A stretch of 64,000 nucleotides of DNA from HLUCCA09 sp965277275 (GCA_965277275.1 CBDICG010000002.1:2356001-2420000), one strand, 5' to 3'. Positions 1 through 9,787 are shown, numbered from the stretch's first letter. The notes: generated from the sequence alone by a model not told the origin. Translations and numbers: made by a program.

Positions 1-3000
1 CGCCCGCGCCGCCGATCAGGATGTCGTCACCCCGCTGTGCGACGAGGGTGTTCGCCGCATCCGAGCCGCGCAGGATATCATCGCCGTCTCCGGAAACCGC
101 ATTCTCGATCGCACTGCCCGCCGAGAGCGTCACAAAGGTTTGCCCGCCCACCGTGCTGCTTGCCCCGGCAGCAAGGCTGACATCCAGATCGCCCGTCATC
201 GCGGCCATGTTCAGCCAATCCGCCCCACCGTCCGTATCGTCGAGCAGCACGCGGGCGGGATCGTCCGCAGGCGCGGTCGGGGTACCCCCGGCACCGTCCG
301 GAACGGACGCCGCGAAGACCTCATCGGTGTAGTGGTAGGTGTCATCGCCAGCATTGGCCGAAGCGATCTCGGCGCCGTACCACGTTATCTCGAAGGCTTC
401 GAGCACCGCGCCGCCCGTATCCGGGTCGATGATCTCCAGCGTCCAGAGGCCGTCGCCCGACGCCGTCTCGCCGAGGAACGCTTCGGCCCCGAACGACCAG
501 TCGAGCGGGCCCACGGGCGCCTCGCCGTCGCCGAGCACCTGCACCCGCGTGCCCGATGCCGAGGTCAGGAATACGTCGACGGAGGAATCCGACAGGGTCA
601 GCGACACGTAGACATGCTCGACCCCCATCGCGACCGCACTCAGATCAAACGTCAGCGGCAGCGAGGCACCCACCGCCTGCGGCCCGGCGGAGGCCACCAA
701 GTAGCTCATCTCGTTGGCGCTCGTCTGCGCGACGTCGAAGAGACTCCACGCCTCGGCCATCCGGACGGCGGCGTTGACGTTGACGATGCCGAAGCCGTAA
801 TCGGGCGAGAAGTGCATCCCGCCGCCGTTCCAGTTCTCCGCGCCGTTCTCGACCCAATCGAAGTCCGTGCTGCCGAAGAGATCGTCGAAGATGCCGCCAA
901 TGATGCTGCCGCTCGTCGGGTCCTCGGGGTCGCTGAAGGTGGCGGAGAGGGCGAGGATGTTCTGCACATCGCGCCAGCCGAGCCCCGGCGCGGCTTCCAG
1001 CATCAGCGCCGTGACGGCCGATACGATCGGCGCCGAGGCCGACGTGCCGCCAAAGCCCGTCAGGCTGCCGGTGCCGGTGTAGTCGCCCTCGGCGTAGCCC
1101 GCCGAGCCCATGAGGTCGGTCGTCAGTACGCCGCGGTCGAGGAACAGCTCCCCGCTCGACGGCGCCGTCACCAGCACGTTCGCGCCGTGGTTGGAATAGG
1201 ACGCCGCCGCCCCGCTCTCGCTCACGGCAGCCACGGTGATCGAATGGCGCGACGCGTCGATCAGGTCGCCCGAAGAGTTCGCCGTCGCGTTTCCGGCGGA
1301 CTTGACGAGGATCGTCCCCAGCCCGTCGCGCCCTGTCGTTGAGGCATGGTCGAAGGCGATGAGCGTCTTGCCGAAGAGGTCGGCGGGCGCGGGATCGTCC
1401 GGCTCGAAGCCGGGCGAGGCGCCCCAGCTGTTATTGACCACATCGAACGCGGCCATCTGCATGACGGCCTCGAAGTAATCCGTCAGGTCCGGCGAATTCG
1501 CGCCCGCCACCCCGTCGATGATGTTGACCCCGGTGATGCTGGCGTTGAACGCACCGCCGACGATCCCCGTCCCGTCCGCCTCTGCGGCGATGATCCCGGC
1601 CACGGCCGTTCCGTGCGCGGCGGTACCGGTCGAGGGGTCGAGCACGTTGCCCGCCACGGTCACGTGCATGCTGGCGTCGTAGTTGCCGTCGAGGTCCGGG
1701 TGGCTCCACTGCACCCCGTCGTCATAGATCGCGACGGACACGCCCGCGCCGGTGTAATCCACCCAGATCTCTTCGATCGTGCCGATGGCCTGCAGGTGCC
1801 ATTGCTCGGCGTAGCGGTCATCGGTGGGGGTGAAGCGAGGCGGGGCGGACGCGAGCAGAATGTCGGTCACGCCCCAGTTCCACGACGGATCGCCGATATA
1901 GCGGAATTCGATCTCGTTTGTGCCCGGCACCTGCGCGGCGGCGGCAATGTAGAAGTCGTGTTCCGAGAACGCATCGTTCGATCCGCCCGGCAGGATGCCG
2001 TAGGAAACGCCGTTGACGAACACCTCGATCTCGTCCGCCGCGTCCATGTCCCACGCGCGGAAGCTCAGGAGCAGATCCTCGCCTGTACTCTCGAAGATGG
2101 CCGTTGGGCCTTCGGTGTCGGACAGGCCGTTCAGCCCGCGCCCGAAGGTGGCATCCGCCGTCTCGCCGATCACCAGTTCCAGATCGGGGATGTCGGGGGG
2201 CGGTGGCGGGGGTGGGGGGGCGACGTCGAGCAGGATGTCCGTCACGCCCCAGTTCCAGTTGGACGCACCGATGTAGCGGAATTCGATCTCGTTGGTGCCG
2301 CTGAGCTGTTCGCCCGCCGGGATCAGGATCTCGACGTCGTTGAACCCGTTGTTGGAGCCTTTCGCGACCACGCCGTAGGACGCCCCGTTGACGAAGATCT
2401 CCACTTCGTTCGCCGCGTCCATGTCCCATGCGCGGAAGGTGAGCAGCAGGTCCTCACCGGTGCCCTCGAACGTCGCGGTGCGGCCCTCGGTGTCCGTGAG
2501 GCCGTTGAGGCCCTTGCCGAACGTCACGTCCGACATCTCACCCAGCACCAGCGCAAGGACACCGCCCGTTGGCTCAGGGTCCGGAGCGACGTCGAGCAGG
2601 ATGTCCGTCACGCCCCAGTTCCAGTTGGACGCACCGATGTAGCGGAATTCGATCTCGTTCGTGCCGGAGAGCTGTTCGCCCGCCTGGATCAGGATCTCGA
2701 CGTCGTTGAACCCGTTGTTGGAGCCCTTCGCGACCACGCCGTAGGACGCGCCGTTGACGAAGATCTCCACTTCGTTCGCCGCGTCCATGTCCCATGCGCG
2801 GAAGGTGAGCAGCAGGTCCTCGCCAGAGCCCTCGAACGTCGCGGTGCGGCCCTCGGTGTCCGTGAGGCCGTTGAGGCCCTTGCCGAACGTCACGTCGGCG
2901 GGCGCACCCAAAGCTAACGCGAAATCGCCTGAGGTCGGCTCGGGTGGTGGGGGGGCGACGTCGAGCAGGATGTCCGTCACGCCCCAGTTCCACCCTGCAT

Positions 3001-3676
3001 CGCCGATATAGCGGAACTCGATCTCATTCGTACCGGAGAGCTGCTCGCCCGCCGGGATCAGCACTTCGTGCGTGTTGAACCCGTTGTTGGAGCCCTTCGC
3101 GACCACGCCGTAGGACGCGCCATTGACGAAGATCTCCACTTCGTTGGCGGCGTCCATGTCCCAGGCTTCGAAGGTCAGGAGCAGGTCCTCGCCCGTGCCC
3201 TCGAACGTCGCGGTGCGACCCTCGGTGTCCGTGAGGCCGTTGAGGCCCTTGCCGAACGTCACGTCCGCCGCTTCCCCGAGAACGAGGGCGAAATCCCCCG
3301 TGGTCGGGTCCTGCGGGGGCGCGACGTCGAGCAGGATGTCGGTCACGCCCCAGTTCCAGCTCGGATCGCCGATATAGCGGAATTCGATCTCGTTCGTGCC
3401 CGAGAGCTGGTTTGCGCCGGGGATCAGGAACTCGACATCGTTGAAGCCGTTGTTCACGCCCTTGGCCACGACCCCGTAGGACACGCCGTTGACGAACACC
3501 TCCACCTCGTTGGCGGCGTCCATGTCCCATGCGCGGAAGGTCAGGAGCAGGTCTTCGCCCGTGCTTTCGAAGGTAGCGGTAGGACCATCGGTGTCGGTCA
3601 GGCCGTTCAGACCCTTGCCGAAGGTCTCGGTGCTTGCCGCGCCAACGACAAGGATCAAATCCGGATTGGTCGTCAT
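1..3676 (-). CDS. Kexin-like subtilase with five tandem beta-sandwich domains and RTX C-terminus (partial)
   Basis: A secreted serine protease of the S8 family, at least 1225 residues long and still open at the window edge. From the N-terminus it has about 12 residues without a signal peptide, then five near-identical domains of about 122 residues. Each contains FGKGLNGLTD, FRAWDMDAANEV, FVNG and WNWGVTDILLDV. The catalytic domain follows: Asp in VAIYDDGV, His in HGTAVAGIIAA, oxyanion Asn in NNSWG, and Ser in GGTSASAP near position 1040. A proprotein-convertase P domain (GLWTLEIIDPDTGG) comes next, and the visible end is a nonapeptide-type calcium repeat (GDDILIGGAG). The VAIYDDG and P-domain pairing places it near kexin/furin. 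Lack of a signal peptide plus a glycine/aspartate-rich end fits type I secretion (known for RTX proteins; inferred here). Start chosen: ATG at 3676. Confidence 0.9.
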   Translation of the reverse strand, partial: MTTNPDLILVVGAASTETFGKGLNGLTDTDGPTATFESTGEDLLLTFRAWDMDAANEVEVFVNGVSYGVVAKGVNNGFNDVEFLIPGANQLSGTNEIEFRYIGDPSWNWGVTDILLDVAPPQDPTTGDFALVLGEAADVTFGKGLNGLTDTEGRTATFEGTGEDLLLTFEAWDMDAANEVEIFVNGASYGVVAKGSNNGFNTHEVLIPAGEQLSGTNEIEFRYIGDAGWNWGVTDILLDVAPPPPEPTSGDFALALGAPADVTFGKGLNGLTDTEGRTATFEGSGEDLLLTFRAWDMDAANEVEIFVNGASYGVVAKGSNNGFNDVEILIQAGEQLSGTNEIEFRYIGASNWNWGVTDILLDVAPDPEPTGGVLALVLGEMSDVTFGKGLNGLTDTEGRTATFEGTGEDLLLTFRAWDMDAANEVEIFVNGASYGVVAKGSNNGFNDVEILIPAGEQLSGTNEIEFRYIGASNWNWGVTDILLDVAPPPPPPPPDIPDLELVIGETADATFGRGLNGLSDTEGPTAIFESTGEDLLLSFRAWDMDAADEIEVFVNGVSYGILPGGSNDAFSEHDFYIAAAAQVPGTNEIEFRYIGDPSWNWGVTDILLASAPPRFTPTDDRYAEQWHLQAIGTIEEIWVDYTGAGVSVAIYDDGVQWSHPDLDGNYDASMHVTVAGNVLDPSTGTAAHGTAVAGIIAAEADGTGIVGGAFNASITGVNIIDGVAGANSPDLTDYFEAVMQMAAFDVVNNSWGASPGFEPDDPAPADLFGKTLIAFDHASTTGRDGLGTILVKSAGNATANSSGDLIDASRHSITVAAVSESGAAASYSNHGANVLVTAPSSGELFLDRGVLTTDLMGSAGYAEGDYTGTGSLTGFGGTSASAPIVSAVTALMLEAAPGLGWRDVQNILALSATFSDPEDPTSGSIIGGIFDDLFGSTDFDWVENGAENWNGGGMHFSPDYGFGIVNVNAAVRMAEAWSLFDVAQTSANEMSYLVASAGPQAVGASLPLTFDLSAVAMGVEHVYVSLTLSDSSVDVFLTSASGTRVQVLGDGEAPVGPLDWSFGAEAFLGETASGDGLWTLEIIDPDTGGAVLEAFEITWYGAEIASANAGDDTYHYTDEVFAASVPDGAGGTPTAPADDPARVLLDDTDGGADWLNMAAMTGDLDVSLAAGASSTVGGQTFVTLSAGSAIENAVSGDGDDILRGSDAANTLVAQRGDDILIGGAG
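1840..3640 (-). repeat. Five tandem copies of a ~366-bp coding repeat
   Basis: The coding repeat begins at FGKGLNG in each copy, with anchors near 3622, 3256, 2890, 2522 and 2149 on the minus strand. Spacing is 366 to 372 bases, so every copy keeps the frame. The middle copies are almost identical at nucleotide level, while the first and last have diverged. This suggests recent internal duplication or gene conversion. The fold is probably a carbohydrate- or calcium-binding beta-sandwich, but that is inferred from the alternating hydrophobic pattern and Asp/Asn-rich loops. Confidence 0.9.
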
Positions 3677-4003
3677 GGCTCTGAACTCTCCATCTCAATC
3701 GGGACCCACCCGTCCGCGGTGCAGCTCGAAACATCTCGGGCCCACGGCCAAATCCGGGCCACGGGCGCATTCCCTGCGGTCAAGCAGGCAGGTTGAGCCT
3801 TCAGCGAGTCAAATCGTGGCGGTGCAGGGCGCCGGACTGTCGCAGGGCGTGGGAAGGTCTCACCGGAACATGCCGCATTGTTCGGTGAGGCAGGCCATCG
3901 GCGGAGGATGTCGAATCGAGCGCTGTCGCGGCGGTTCGCAAGGCTGGCCCAGCGGGTCACCCGCGTTTCGCACGGTGTCGGACGGGGCCGTCGCCCTATG
4001 CGC
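3677..4003. other. Intergenic region upstream of the protease gene
   Basis: No convincing gene is seen here. It lies upstream of the protease start and downstream of the GT87-type gene, so it should hold the protease promoter, but no clear sigma-70-like -35/-10 pair stands out. Confidence 0.5.
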
Positions 4004-5311
4004 CTAGGCGTGCTGCGACGCGGGCCGGTGGTAGGGCTCCATAGCCACGGCCCCTGCGGTATGCCGCGCCGCGACCAGCGCAAAGACGCCCCACAGCCCG
4101 ACGCTCACACCGACCCCGAGCAGGATCTGCGGCGCCGGGATGCCGAGAAGCGATGTCCAGTGAAACACGACAAAGCTCTGCGCCCCTCCGAAGAGAAGGA
4201 TCAGCCCCATCGCCGCGCGCGGGCTGAACTGCGCCGCAAGGCCCGGCAGCATCAGGAGCGGCAGCACCATGTAGTGGATCCAAGCAAACCCACCGAAGAG
4301 CGTCATCACGAGGTACAGCATTCCGCCCGCAAGCCACACCCGCTCGCGCACCGGCACCCGGCGCACCACCCAGAGCGAGATCCCGATGGCAGCGAGGGCG
4401 AGCACGGTTGTCGCCGTGGCGATCCAAGCGGGCTTCGGCAGCACCTGCGTGGCGGGAAGGCCGAACAGATCCACGCCGTCGAGCGCAGCCGCGGCCAGCC
4501 AGAGCACAGAGGACGCGCTCGCATTGATCCCGGCGAGAAAGACGACGCTGTCGAGTTCGGCCAAGGCAAAGAGGAACAGGCCATGGGCCTCGATCCCCGC
4601 AAGCGCGACGCTCAGCGCAAGGAGCAGCGCACCCGCGACAGCGAAGGCCCGCACCGCCACCCACATGCCGCAGACAGCGAACGCCAGCACCAGCAACCCG
4701 GGCGCAAGCTTGATGGCGGCGGCCACCGCCAGGAGCACGCCAGCCCAGTTTTGCCGCCCTCCCTGCGCCTGTTGCAGGGCAAGCAGGCACAGCGCGATGA
4801 CGAGCGCCTGCGGTTGGCCGAGCGAGAAGGTGAAGAGCGTGGCGAGCGATGTCTCAAGCAGCGCCACCGTCAGCAGCGCCAGCAGGATCGGCGACAGCGC
4901 TCCCTTCGGGATCATCCGCAGGCATGCATAGGCCCCGACAACAAGCGCTGCCGCATGGAGCGCATGGAAAACGTTGAAGAAATCCTGTGGGCCGACACGC
5001 TCGGCGATTGGCGCCAGCAAAGCGGCCCAAAGCGGCGGATAGACATAGCGGTTGAGCGCCTCGCCCGGATGTCCGAGCGCTGCGATCTCGGCGTCCCAGT
5101 CCGGCGTGACCCCGTAGCCGATGATGTGATCGGGTCCGGCATAGGCGGTCGCCCATGCGCCTTCGGCCACGAACCGCGCCGCGAGGTAGATTGCCGAAAG
5201 GTCGTCTCCCCAGACGCCCCAATACCGGATCGTCGCGGCCACGCCCCACGCAACGAGGATCGCCAGCGCGGCGATGAATTGCGTGCGCTGTGTCGCGTCG
5301 TTTGCTTGCAC
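4004..5311 (-). CDS. GT87-type (DUF2029) integral membrane glycosyltransferase
   Basis: A 435-residue polytopic membrane protein with about ten hydrophobic segments. The first periplasmic loop is rich in Asp (GVWGDDLSAIYLAARFV) and is followed by PDHIIGYG and YVYPPLWA. This arrangement resembles the GT87/DUF2029 family, whose members use polyprenyl-phosphate sugars as donors and glycosylate cell-envelope lipids outside the membrane. The GTG start at 5311 is supported by AGGAGG about seven bases upstream. The gene is divergent from the amidohydrolase and stands alone on its strand. The acceptor cannot be predicted. A related GT-C glycosyltransferase is the main alternative. Confidence 0.7.
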   Translation of the reverse strand: MQANDATQRTQFIAALAILVAWGVAATIRYWGVWGDDLSAIYLAARFVAEGAWATAYAGPDHIIGYGVTPDWDAEIAALGHPGEALNRYVYPPLWAALLAPIAERVGPQDFFNVFHALHAAALVVGAYACLRMIPKGALSPILLALLTVALLETSLATLFTFSLGQPQALVIALCLLALQQAQGGRQNWAGVLLAVAAAIKLAPGLLVLAFAVCGMWVAVRAFAVAGALLLALSVALAGIEAHGLFLFALAELDSVVFLAGINASASSVLWLAAAALDGVDLFGLPATQVLPKPAWIATATTVLALAAIGISLWVVRRVPVRERVWLAGGMLYLVMTLFGGFAWIHYMVLPLLMLPGLAAQFSPRAAMGLILLFGGAQSFVVFHWTSLLGIPAPQILLGVGVSVGLWGVFALVAARHTAGAVAMEPYHRPASQHA

Positions 5312-5583
5312 GTCCTGCCCTCCTGGTCCGTGACGGTTCCGGCCGTGGCGCTACACTTGCCGCCCAATTCGGCCAGCGTTCGGTGGGAAAGCGGCAGGAC
5401 AGGGGCAAATCGGCCCCCCGCTCGGCATGGCCCGTCGCGCCAATCTGTGATGGACGGCCACATGTCCGCCCTCCGGCATCGTCATGCGCGCCCCTCTGCG
5501 CTAGATTTCCACTCAGCGCGAAAGGCGCGGCACCCGACGCCTTTTGCACACTCTTTCGGGCCTACGAAACAGGAGCGATCTGC

Positions 5584-7440
5584 ATGACCAAGGAAACCTA
5601 CGGCTGCGCCTGCTGTACCGGCGGCTTTCACCGCATGTTCATGGAAAACAACGCATTTCGCTCGATGGCGGCAGAGGCCACGGCCAATCCGGGCTGGTCG
5701 TGCAACTGGGGGGTCGATTTCATGAGCCTTGGGCGGCGCGACTTCATGAAGGCGGGCGCGGCCTCTGCGAGCCTCGCCGCCCTGATGCCCGGTGGCGCTG
5801 CCGCGCAAGCTGCCGATCCGGTGACCACTGTCTTCATCGGTGGCACGATCCTGACGGTCGACGCCGCCTTTTCCGAGGCCGAAGCCATCGCCATCCGGGG
5901 CGAGCGTATTCTTGCCGTCGGATCTGAGGCCGACGTACGTGCCGCCGCCGGAGGCGCCGCAGAGATCGTCGACCTGCTGGGCAAGACGCTCCTGCCCGGC
6001 TTCATCGACTGCCACACCCACGTCGTGGCCGGGTCGATCGTCGACAGCATCATGGAATATGTCGGCATGGCCCGCTACACGACGGCACAGGAGGTCCTCG
6101 GGCATATCGCGGCCCGCGCCGCAGAAGCCCCCGCCGGGGAGTGGCTTGTCTTCCGCAACTTCGACCCCGCCGTGCAGGAAGGCCCTGCCGCGCTGAACTT
6201 TGCCGAACTCGATCCGATCTCCACCGAACACCCGATCTTCATCATGAACGCGTCCGGCCACATCGCCTACGCCAATTCGAAGGCCTTCGAGGTCTCGGAC
6301 ATTCCCGCAGATGTCGCCAACCCGCCGGGCGGTGAGTTCGTGCGCGACGCCGAAGGGCGCCTCACGGGGACGATCAAGAACAACGTCGCCTTCCTGCAGA
6401 TCGCCTCGAACTACCCCGCAATGGCCACATCGGATCCGGTGGAGGGCCTGCTCACATTGCTCGACAAGTGGTCCGCCCTCGGCCTGACGACCGTCTCGGA
6501 GCTCAGCCTCGGCGCGCTCTCACAAACGCCTGCGGACACGCAGGTGATGGCCGCCGCCGCCCAGAGCGGCCGCATGTCCGCCCGCATCCGCGCCTACCCG
6601 TTCTACACGTTGGGTACCGAAGCGTGGGACGCCGCAGGCATTCGCCCCGGCTCGGGCACCGAACTCGCACGCGTCGCGGGCTACAAGCTCGTCGCCGACG
6701 GCTCCAACCAGGGCTACACCGGCCTGCAACGGGAGCCCTACCTCGGTACCGAGGACGACCGCGGCCTTGCCTACATGAGCCCCGAAGAGCTCACCTCCGT
6801 CGCGCTGGAACGAGCCGAAAAGGGCTGGCCGCTGGCGATCCACGGCAATGGAGACGCCGCCATCGACAGCATTCTCGATACCTGCGAGGCGCTGCGCGAG
6901 GCCGGGATCGACCTTGCCAATGTGCGCCCCCGGATCGAGCATTGCTCGATCCTGCACGACGAACAGATCGCGCGGATGAAAGACCTTGGCGTCTCGGCAA
7001 GCTTCCTCATCGGCCACGTCTACTACTGGGGTGTCGCGATGCGCGACGAGGTCTTCGGCGCGGAAAAAGCCCAGCTCCTCGACCGCTGCCGCAGCGTGCA
7101 CGAGGCGGGGATCGGCTTTACCCTGCACTCCGATTTCATGGTGACGGATCCCAACCCGCTCCACATGATCGAGATGGCCGTTACCCGACGCACGTGGAAA
7201 GAGCCGGACTACGTCCTGGCACCGGAAGAACGGATCCCGGTGGAGGCCGCGATCCGCGCCGTGACATCCGAGGCGGCGTGGCAGCTTTTCTCCGATCACG
7301 AGGTCGGCAGCCTCGAGCCGGGCAAATTCGCCGATCTGGTGATCCTCGCGCAGGATCCGCGCGACGTCGCTCCGGATGGGATCAAGGACATCGCGGTGCT
7401 GGAGACGTGGATGAACGGGCAGCAGGTCTTTTCCGCCTAG
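5584..7440 (+). CDS. Amidohydrolase family 3 (YtcJ-like) with Tat-type signal
   Basis: A 618-residue metal-dependent amidohydrolase. The metal-binding HxH lies in DCHTHVV, further ligands are probably in AIHGNGDAA and HCSILHD, and the C-terminal Asp in HSDFMV. The closing GSLEPGKFADLVIL is the usual end of the urease-superfamily beta-sandwich. The ATG at 5584 has AGGAG at 5571-5575 and gives a 46-residue Cys-containing leader (CACC) before the twin-arginine segment SLGRRDFMKAGAAS. An internal ATG at 5722 would give a conventional Tat signal peptide. Substrate unknown: YtcJ-like enzymes act on varied amides and cyclic imides. Confidence 0.85.
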   Translation: MTKETYGCACCTGGFHRMFMENNAFRSMAAEATANPGWSCNWGVDFMSLGRRDFMKAGAASASLAALMPGGAAAQAADPVTTVFIGGTILTVDAAFSEAEAIAIRGERILAVGSEADVRAAAGGAAEIVDLLGKTLLPGFIDCHTHVVAGSIVDSIMEYVGMARYTTAQEVLGHIAARAAEAPAGEWLVFRNFDPAVQEGPAALNFAELDPISTEHPIFIMNASGHIAYANSKAFEVSDIPADVANPPGGEFVRDAEGRLTGTIKNNVAFLQIASNYPAMATSDPVEGLLTLLDKWSALGLTTVSELSLGALSQTPADTQVMAAAAQSGRMSARIRAYPFYTLGTEAWDAAGIRPGSGTELARVAGYKLVADGSNQGYTGLQREPYLGTEDDRGLAYMSPEELTSVALERAEKGWPLAIHGNGDAAIDSILDTCEALREAGIDLANVRPRIEHCSILHDEQIARMKDLGVSASFLIGHVYYWGVAMRDEVFGAEKAQLLDRCRSVHEAGIGFTLHSDFMVTDPNPLHMIEMAVTRRTWKEPDYVLAPEERIPVEAAIRAVTSEAAWQLFSDHEVGSLEPGKFADLVILAQDPRDVAPDGIKDIAVLETWMNGQQVFSA

Positions 7441-7704
7441 GGCCAGGCGGCGCGGGTGTCGGACACGAACACGCATGCAAAGACAGCCCGACGCCCCCGC
7501 CTGACACCGGCGCCAGCGCTTCGCCCGCCCTCATTGTTTCCGACACTGCGCCACTCACGGCAATTTCCCTCCATTGGCCGTGAATTGGGGTGCAATGGGG
7601 CGCGTCTGCTCCCTCATGCCCGCAAAATCGCCTAAATCCGGCGACACAGTTGCGTCGTGCGCACCGGGTAGTCGGGCGTACCCGCCCTTTGACCCCGAGG
7701 CCCG

Positions 7705-9171
7705 ATGGAGATCGTCCCGACAACGTTTCTGGCGCTGGCCGCGGTGGCGCTCCTTGTCTGGCTCGGGCCACGGCAGGGGCTCTGGGTCGTGCTCGCCCTG
7801 ATGCCGTTCGGCGGGGCGGCGGCGTTCAACCTGCCCGCGCTGGGCGGCGCGACGATCGGCGTGACCGATCTCGCCGCGCTGTCGCTCTTCTGCCTCGTGC
7901 TGCTGACACACGGGGGCGCGGCGCGCTTTGTCGGTACGGCGCGGCCGTTCCAGCCGGGGTTCTGGCTCGTCTGCCTGATCTTCTGGTGCGCGGTGTCGGC
8001 GGTGTTCGCCCCGCGCCTCTTCGCGGGCGAAACCGAGGTCTTCAGTATCTCGCGCAGTGCCAACACCGAAGGGATCATCGCCATCCCGCTCCACCCCGGC
8101 ACGGGCAACATCACCCAGCTCTTCCGGCTGTCGCTCGGGGTCATGGCCTTCCTCGCGGTCGCAACCGTCTTTCGTGATCGCCCGATGGTCCGCCCGGTCA
8201 TGGTCGCGCTCACCGTGGCAACGCTCGTGCATGTCTCGCTCGGCTGGGCCGATGTGCTGACCCATGCCGCGGGCCTGCCCACGCTGCTCGACGCGATCCA
8301 GACGGCGAACTACGCCTTCCTCGACACGCACCGCATGCTCGGCTTCAAGCGGATGGTCGGCGGTTTCCCCGAGGCTTCGGCGTTCGGCACCTATTCCCTC
8401 GCCCTCGTTGCCTTCTGGCTGCACATCTGGATCGTGCGGCCCGAGACGCGCTGGGCGAGCCTCCTTCTGGCGCTCAGCGCCCTCGCGCTCCTGCGCTCCA
8501 CCTCTTCGGCGAGCTATGCCAGTGCCCTTGCGTTTGCCGCGCTCTACGGCACGCTGATGATGCTGACCCACCTGCGGGACCGCGCGTCGCGGCGCGGTGT
8601 GGCCATGGCGGGGGGCCTGATGATCGCGGGCTGGATCGGTGCCGTCGGCCTTTTCGCCGCGTATCACCTCGCTGTGCCCGTCCGGGATTTCCTCGACATC
8701 GCCCTCTTCAACAAGCTCGACAGCGCGTCGGGCGTGGAGCGGTCGAGCTGGAACACCCAGGCGTGGCGCAACTTCCTCGATACCTACGGGATCGGTGCGG
8801 GGCTTGGCAGCGTGCGCGCCTCCAGCTGGTTCTTCGCGGCCCTTGGCAGTATCGGCCTGATCGGCACCGCGATCTACCTGTCCTTCCTTGGCAGCGTCGC
8901 CTGCGTCCCGAAGGGCAGCGACCCGGACCGCGCGGCCCTCATCGGCGCACTCAAGACGTCATGTCTTGCGCTCTTCCTCGTGGCCCTGCTGACCAAGTCG
9001 ACGCCCGATCTCGACGTCCCGTTCTTCCTGATGGCCGGGCTGATCGTCGGCCTGTCGCGCGGCGCCATGCTGGAGGAAAAGCGTACGGGCAGCGCGCCGC
9101 CCGTGCCGTTCAGCGGGGCGTGGATCCCGGCCGCCCCCATGCCGTCTGCGCGACGACATGCGCCACGATGA
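7705..9171 (+). CDS. O-antigen ligase/Wzy-like polysaccharide polymerase membrane protein
   Basis: A 488-residue multi-spanning protein with roughly ten to twelve membrane segments and one long extracytoplasmic loop (about residues 330-380) containing SASGVERSSWNTQAWRN and GIGAGLGSVRASSW. The GxGxGS-type motif after the large loop, the overall length and the hydrophobicity pattern match the O-antigen ligase/Wzy/ExoQ class, which polymerises or transfers surface glycans. There are no glycan biosynthesis neighbours apart from the GT87 gene 2.4 kb away. Its last 62 bases overlap the 3' end of the convergent membrane protein gene. Confidence 0.65.
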   Translation: MEIVPTTFLALAAVALLVWLGPRQGLWVVLALMPFGGAAAFNLPALGGATIGVTDLAALSLFCLVLLTHGGAARFVGTARPFQPGFWLVCLIFWCAVSAVFAPRLFAGETEVFSISRSANTEGIIAIPLHPGTGNITQLFRLSLGVMAFLAVATVFRDRPMVRPVMVALTVATLVHVSLGWADVLTHAAGLPTLLDAIQTANYAFLDTHRMLGFKRMVGGFPEASAFGTYSLALVAFWLHIWIVRPETRWASLLLALSALALLRSTSSASYASALAFAALYGTLMMLTHLRDRASRRGVAMAGGLMIAGWIGAVGLFAAYHLAVPVRDFLDIALFNKLDSASGVERSSWNTQAWRNFLDTYGIGAGLGSVRASSWFFAALGSIGLIGTAIYLSFLGSVACVPKGSDPDRAALIGALKTSCLALFLVALLTKSTPDLDVPFFLMAGLIVGLSRGAMLEEKRTGSAPPVPFSGAWIPAAPMPSARRHAPR

Positions 9172-9787
9172 GGCTGCCCACGAGCATCTCTCCGCCCTCT
9201 TCGAGCAGCTCCATGACCTGAACACGGAAGGCAAACGGGGGCAGCATGTTCTTGATCGCATCGACCCCCACCCCGAACGCCACGAGCACTGCGATCAGCA
9301 AGATGAGCCCGCCGACGGCGGCAATCCCGGCGCGCCGATCTACCCATAACGCGTAGAGCAAAGGGCCTGCGAGCAGGACGGCAAATCCGCCGAAGACCAC
9401 GAGTTCGCCCATGTCCTGTGCGTGCCCGCCCACGAGGCCGGATTGTGCGATCACCGTTCCGAGCCGCTCGTGGATCTGGAGGAAGTCGTCGAGCGTCATC
9501 ACGCACAGTACCAGCGCCATCGCGCCGTAGGTCGCGAGCCCGCTCCGGCGCCAGGCAAGTCCGAGCAGCACCGCGCAGAGCGCCCATTTCCCATAGCCGA
9601 CCATCTCGGCGAGGCTCCAGTCCATCGCGATGTTCAGAAGCGGCGGGATGCGTTCCAGAGTGATGCCCGCCGCGATGTGCAGGGCGATAAGGACGAGATC
9701 CACCGCAAGCAACCACGCCAGAACGGTGCGCTGCACAGGCAGGCCGCCGCTCGCACGCCATGGGATATTCACCGAGAGCTGGGTCAT
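9110..9787 (-). CDS. Uncharacterised integral membrane protein
   Basis: A 225-residue protein with about six hydrophobic segments, not recognised as a named family. The ATG at 9787 (MTQLSVNIPW) is preferred to an upstream start at 9844 because the longer N-terminus is Arg-rich and does not continue the membrane pattern. Between segments three and four it carries a polar acidic stretch (TLDDFLQIHERLG), and near the end MELLEEGGEMLVGS. Similar conserved acidic stretches occur in small membrane sensors or transporters, but function is not assignable. Confidence 0.7.
   Translation of the reverse strand: MTQLSVNIPWRASGGLPVQRTVLAWLLAVDLVLIALHIAAGITLERIPPLLNIAMDWSLAEMVGYGKWALCAVLLGLAWRRSGLATYGAMALVLCVMTLDDFLQIHERLGTVIAQSGLVGGHAQDMGELVVFGGFAVLLAGPLLYALWVDRRAGIAAVGGLILLIAVLVAFGVGVDAIKNMLPPFAFRVQVMELLEEGGEMLVGSLIVAHVVAQTAWGRPGSTPR

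Noticed and set aside
1346..2917. Long plus-strand open frame opposite the protease repeats
   Set aside because: It repeats with the protease domains because it is their antisense; composition is Arg/Val/Glu-rich with no family match, while the minus frame has complete domain motifs.
3878..5587. 569-codon plus-strand frame opposite the GT87 gene
   Set aside because: His/Arg/Gln-rich with no hydrophobic pattern; the minus frame encodes a clear membrane protein with a good start.
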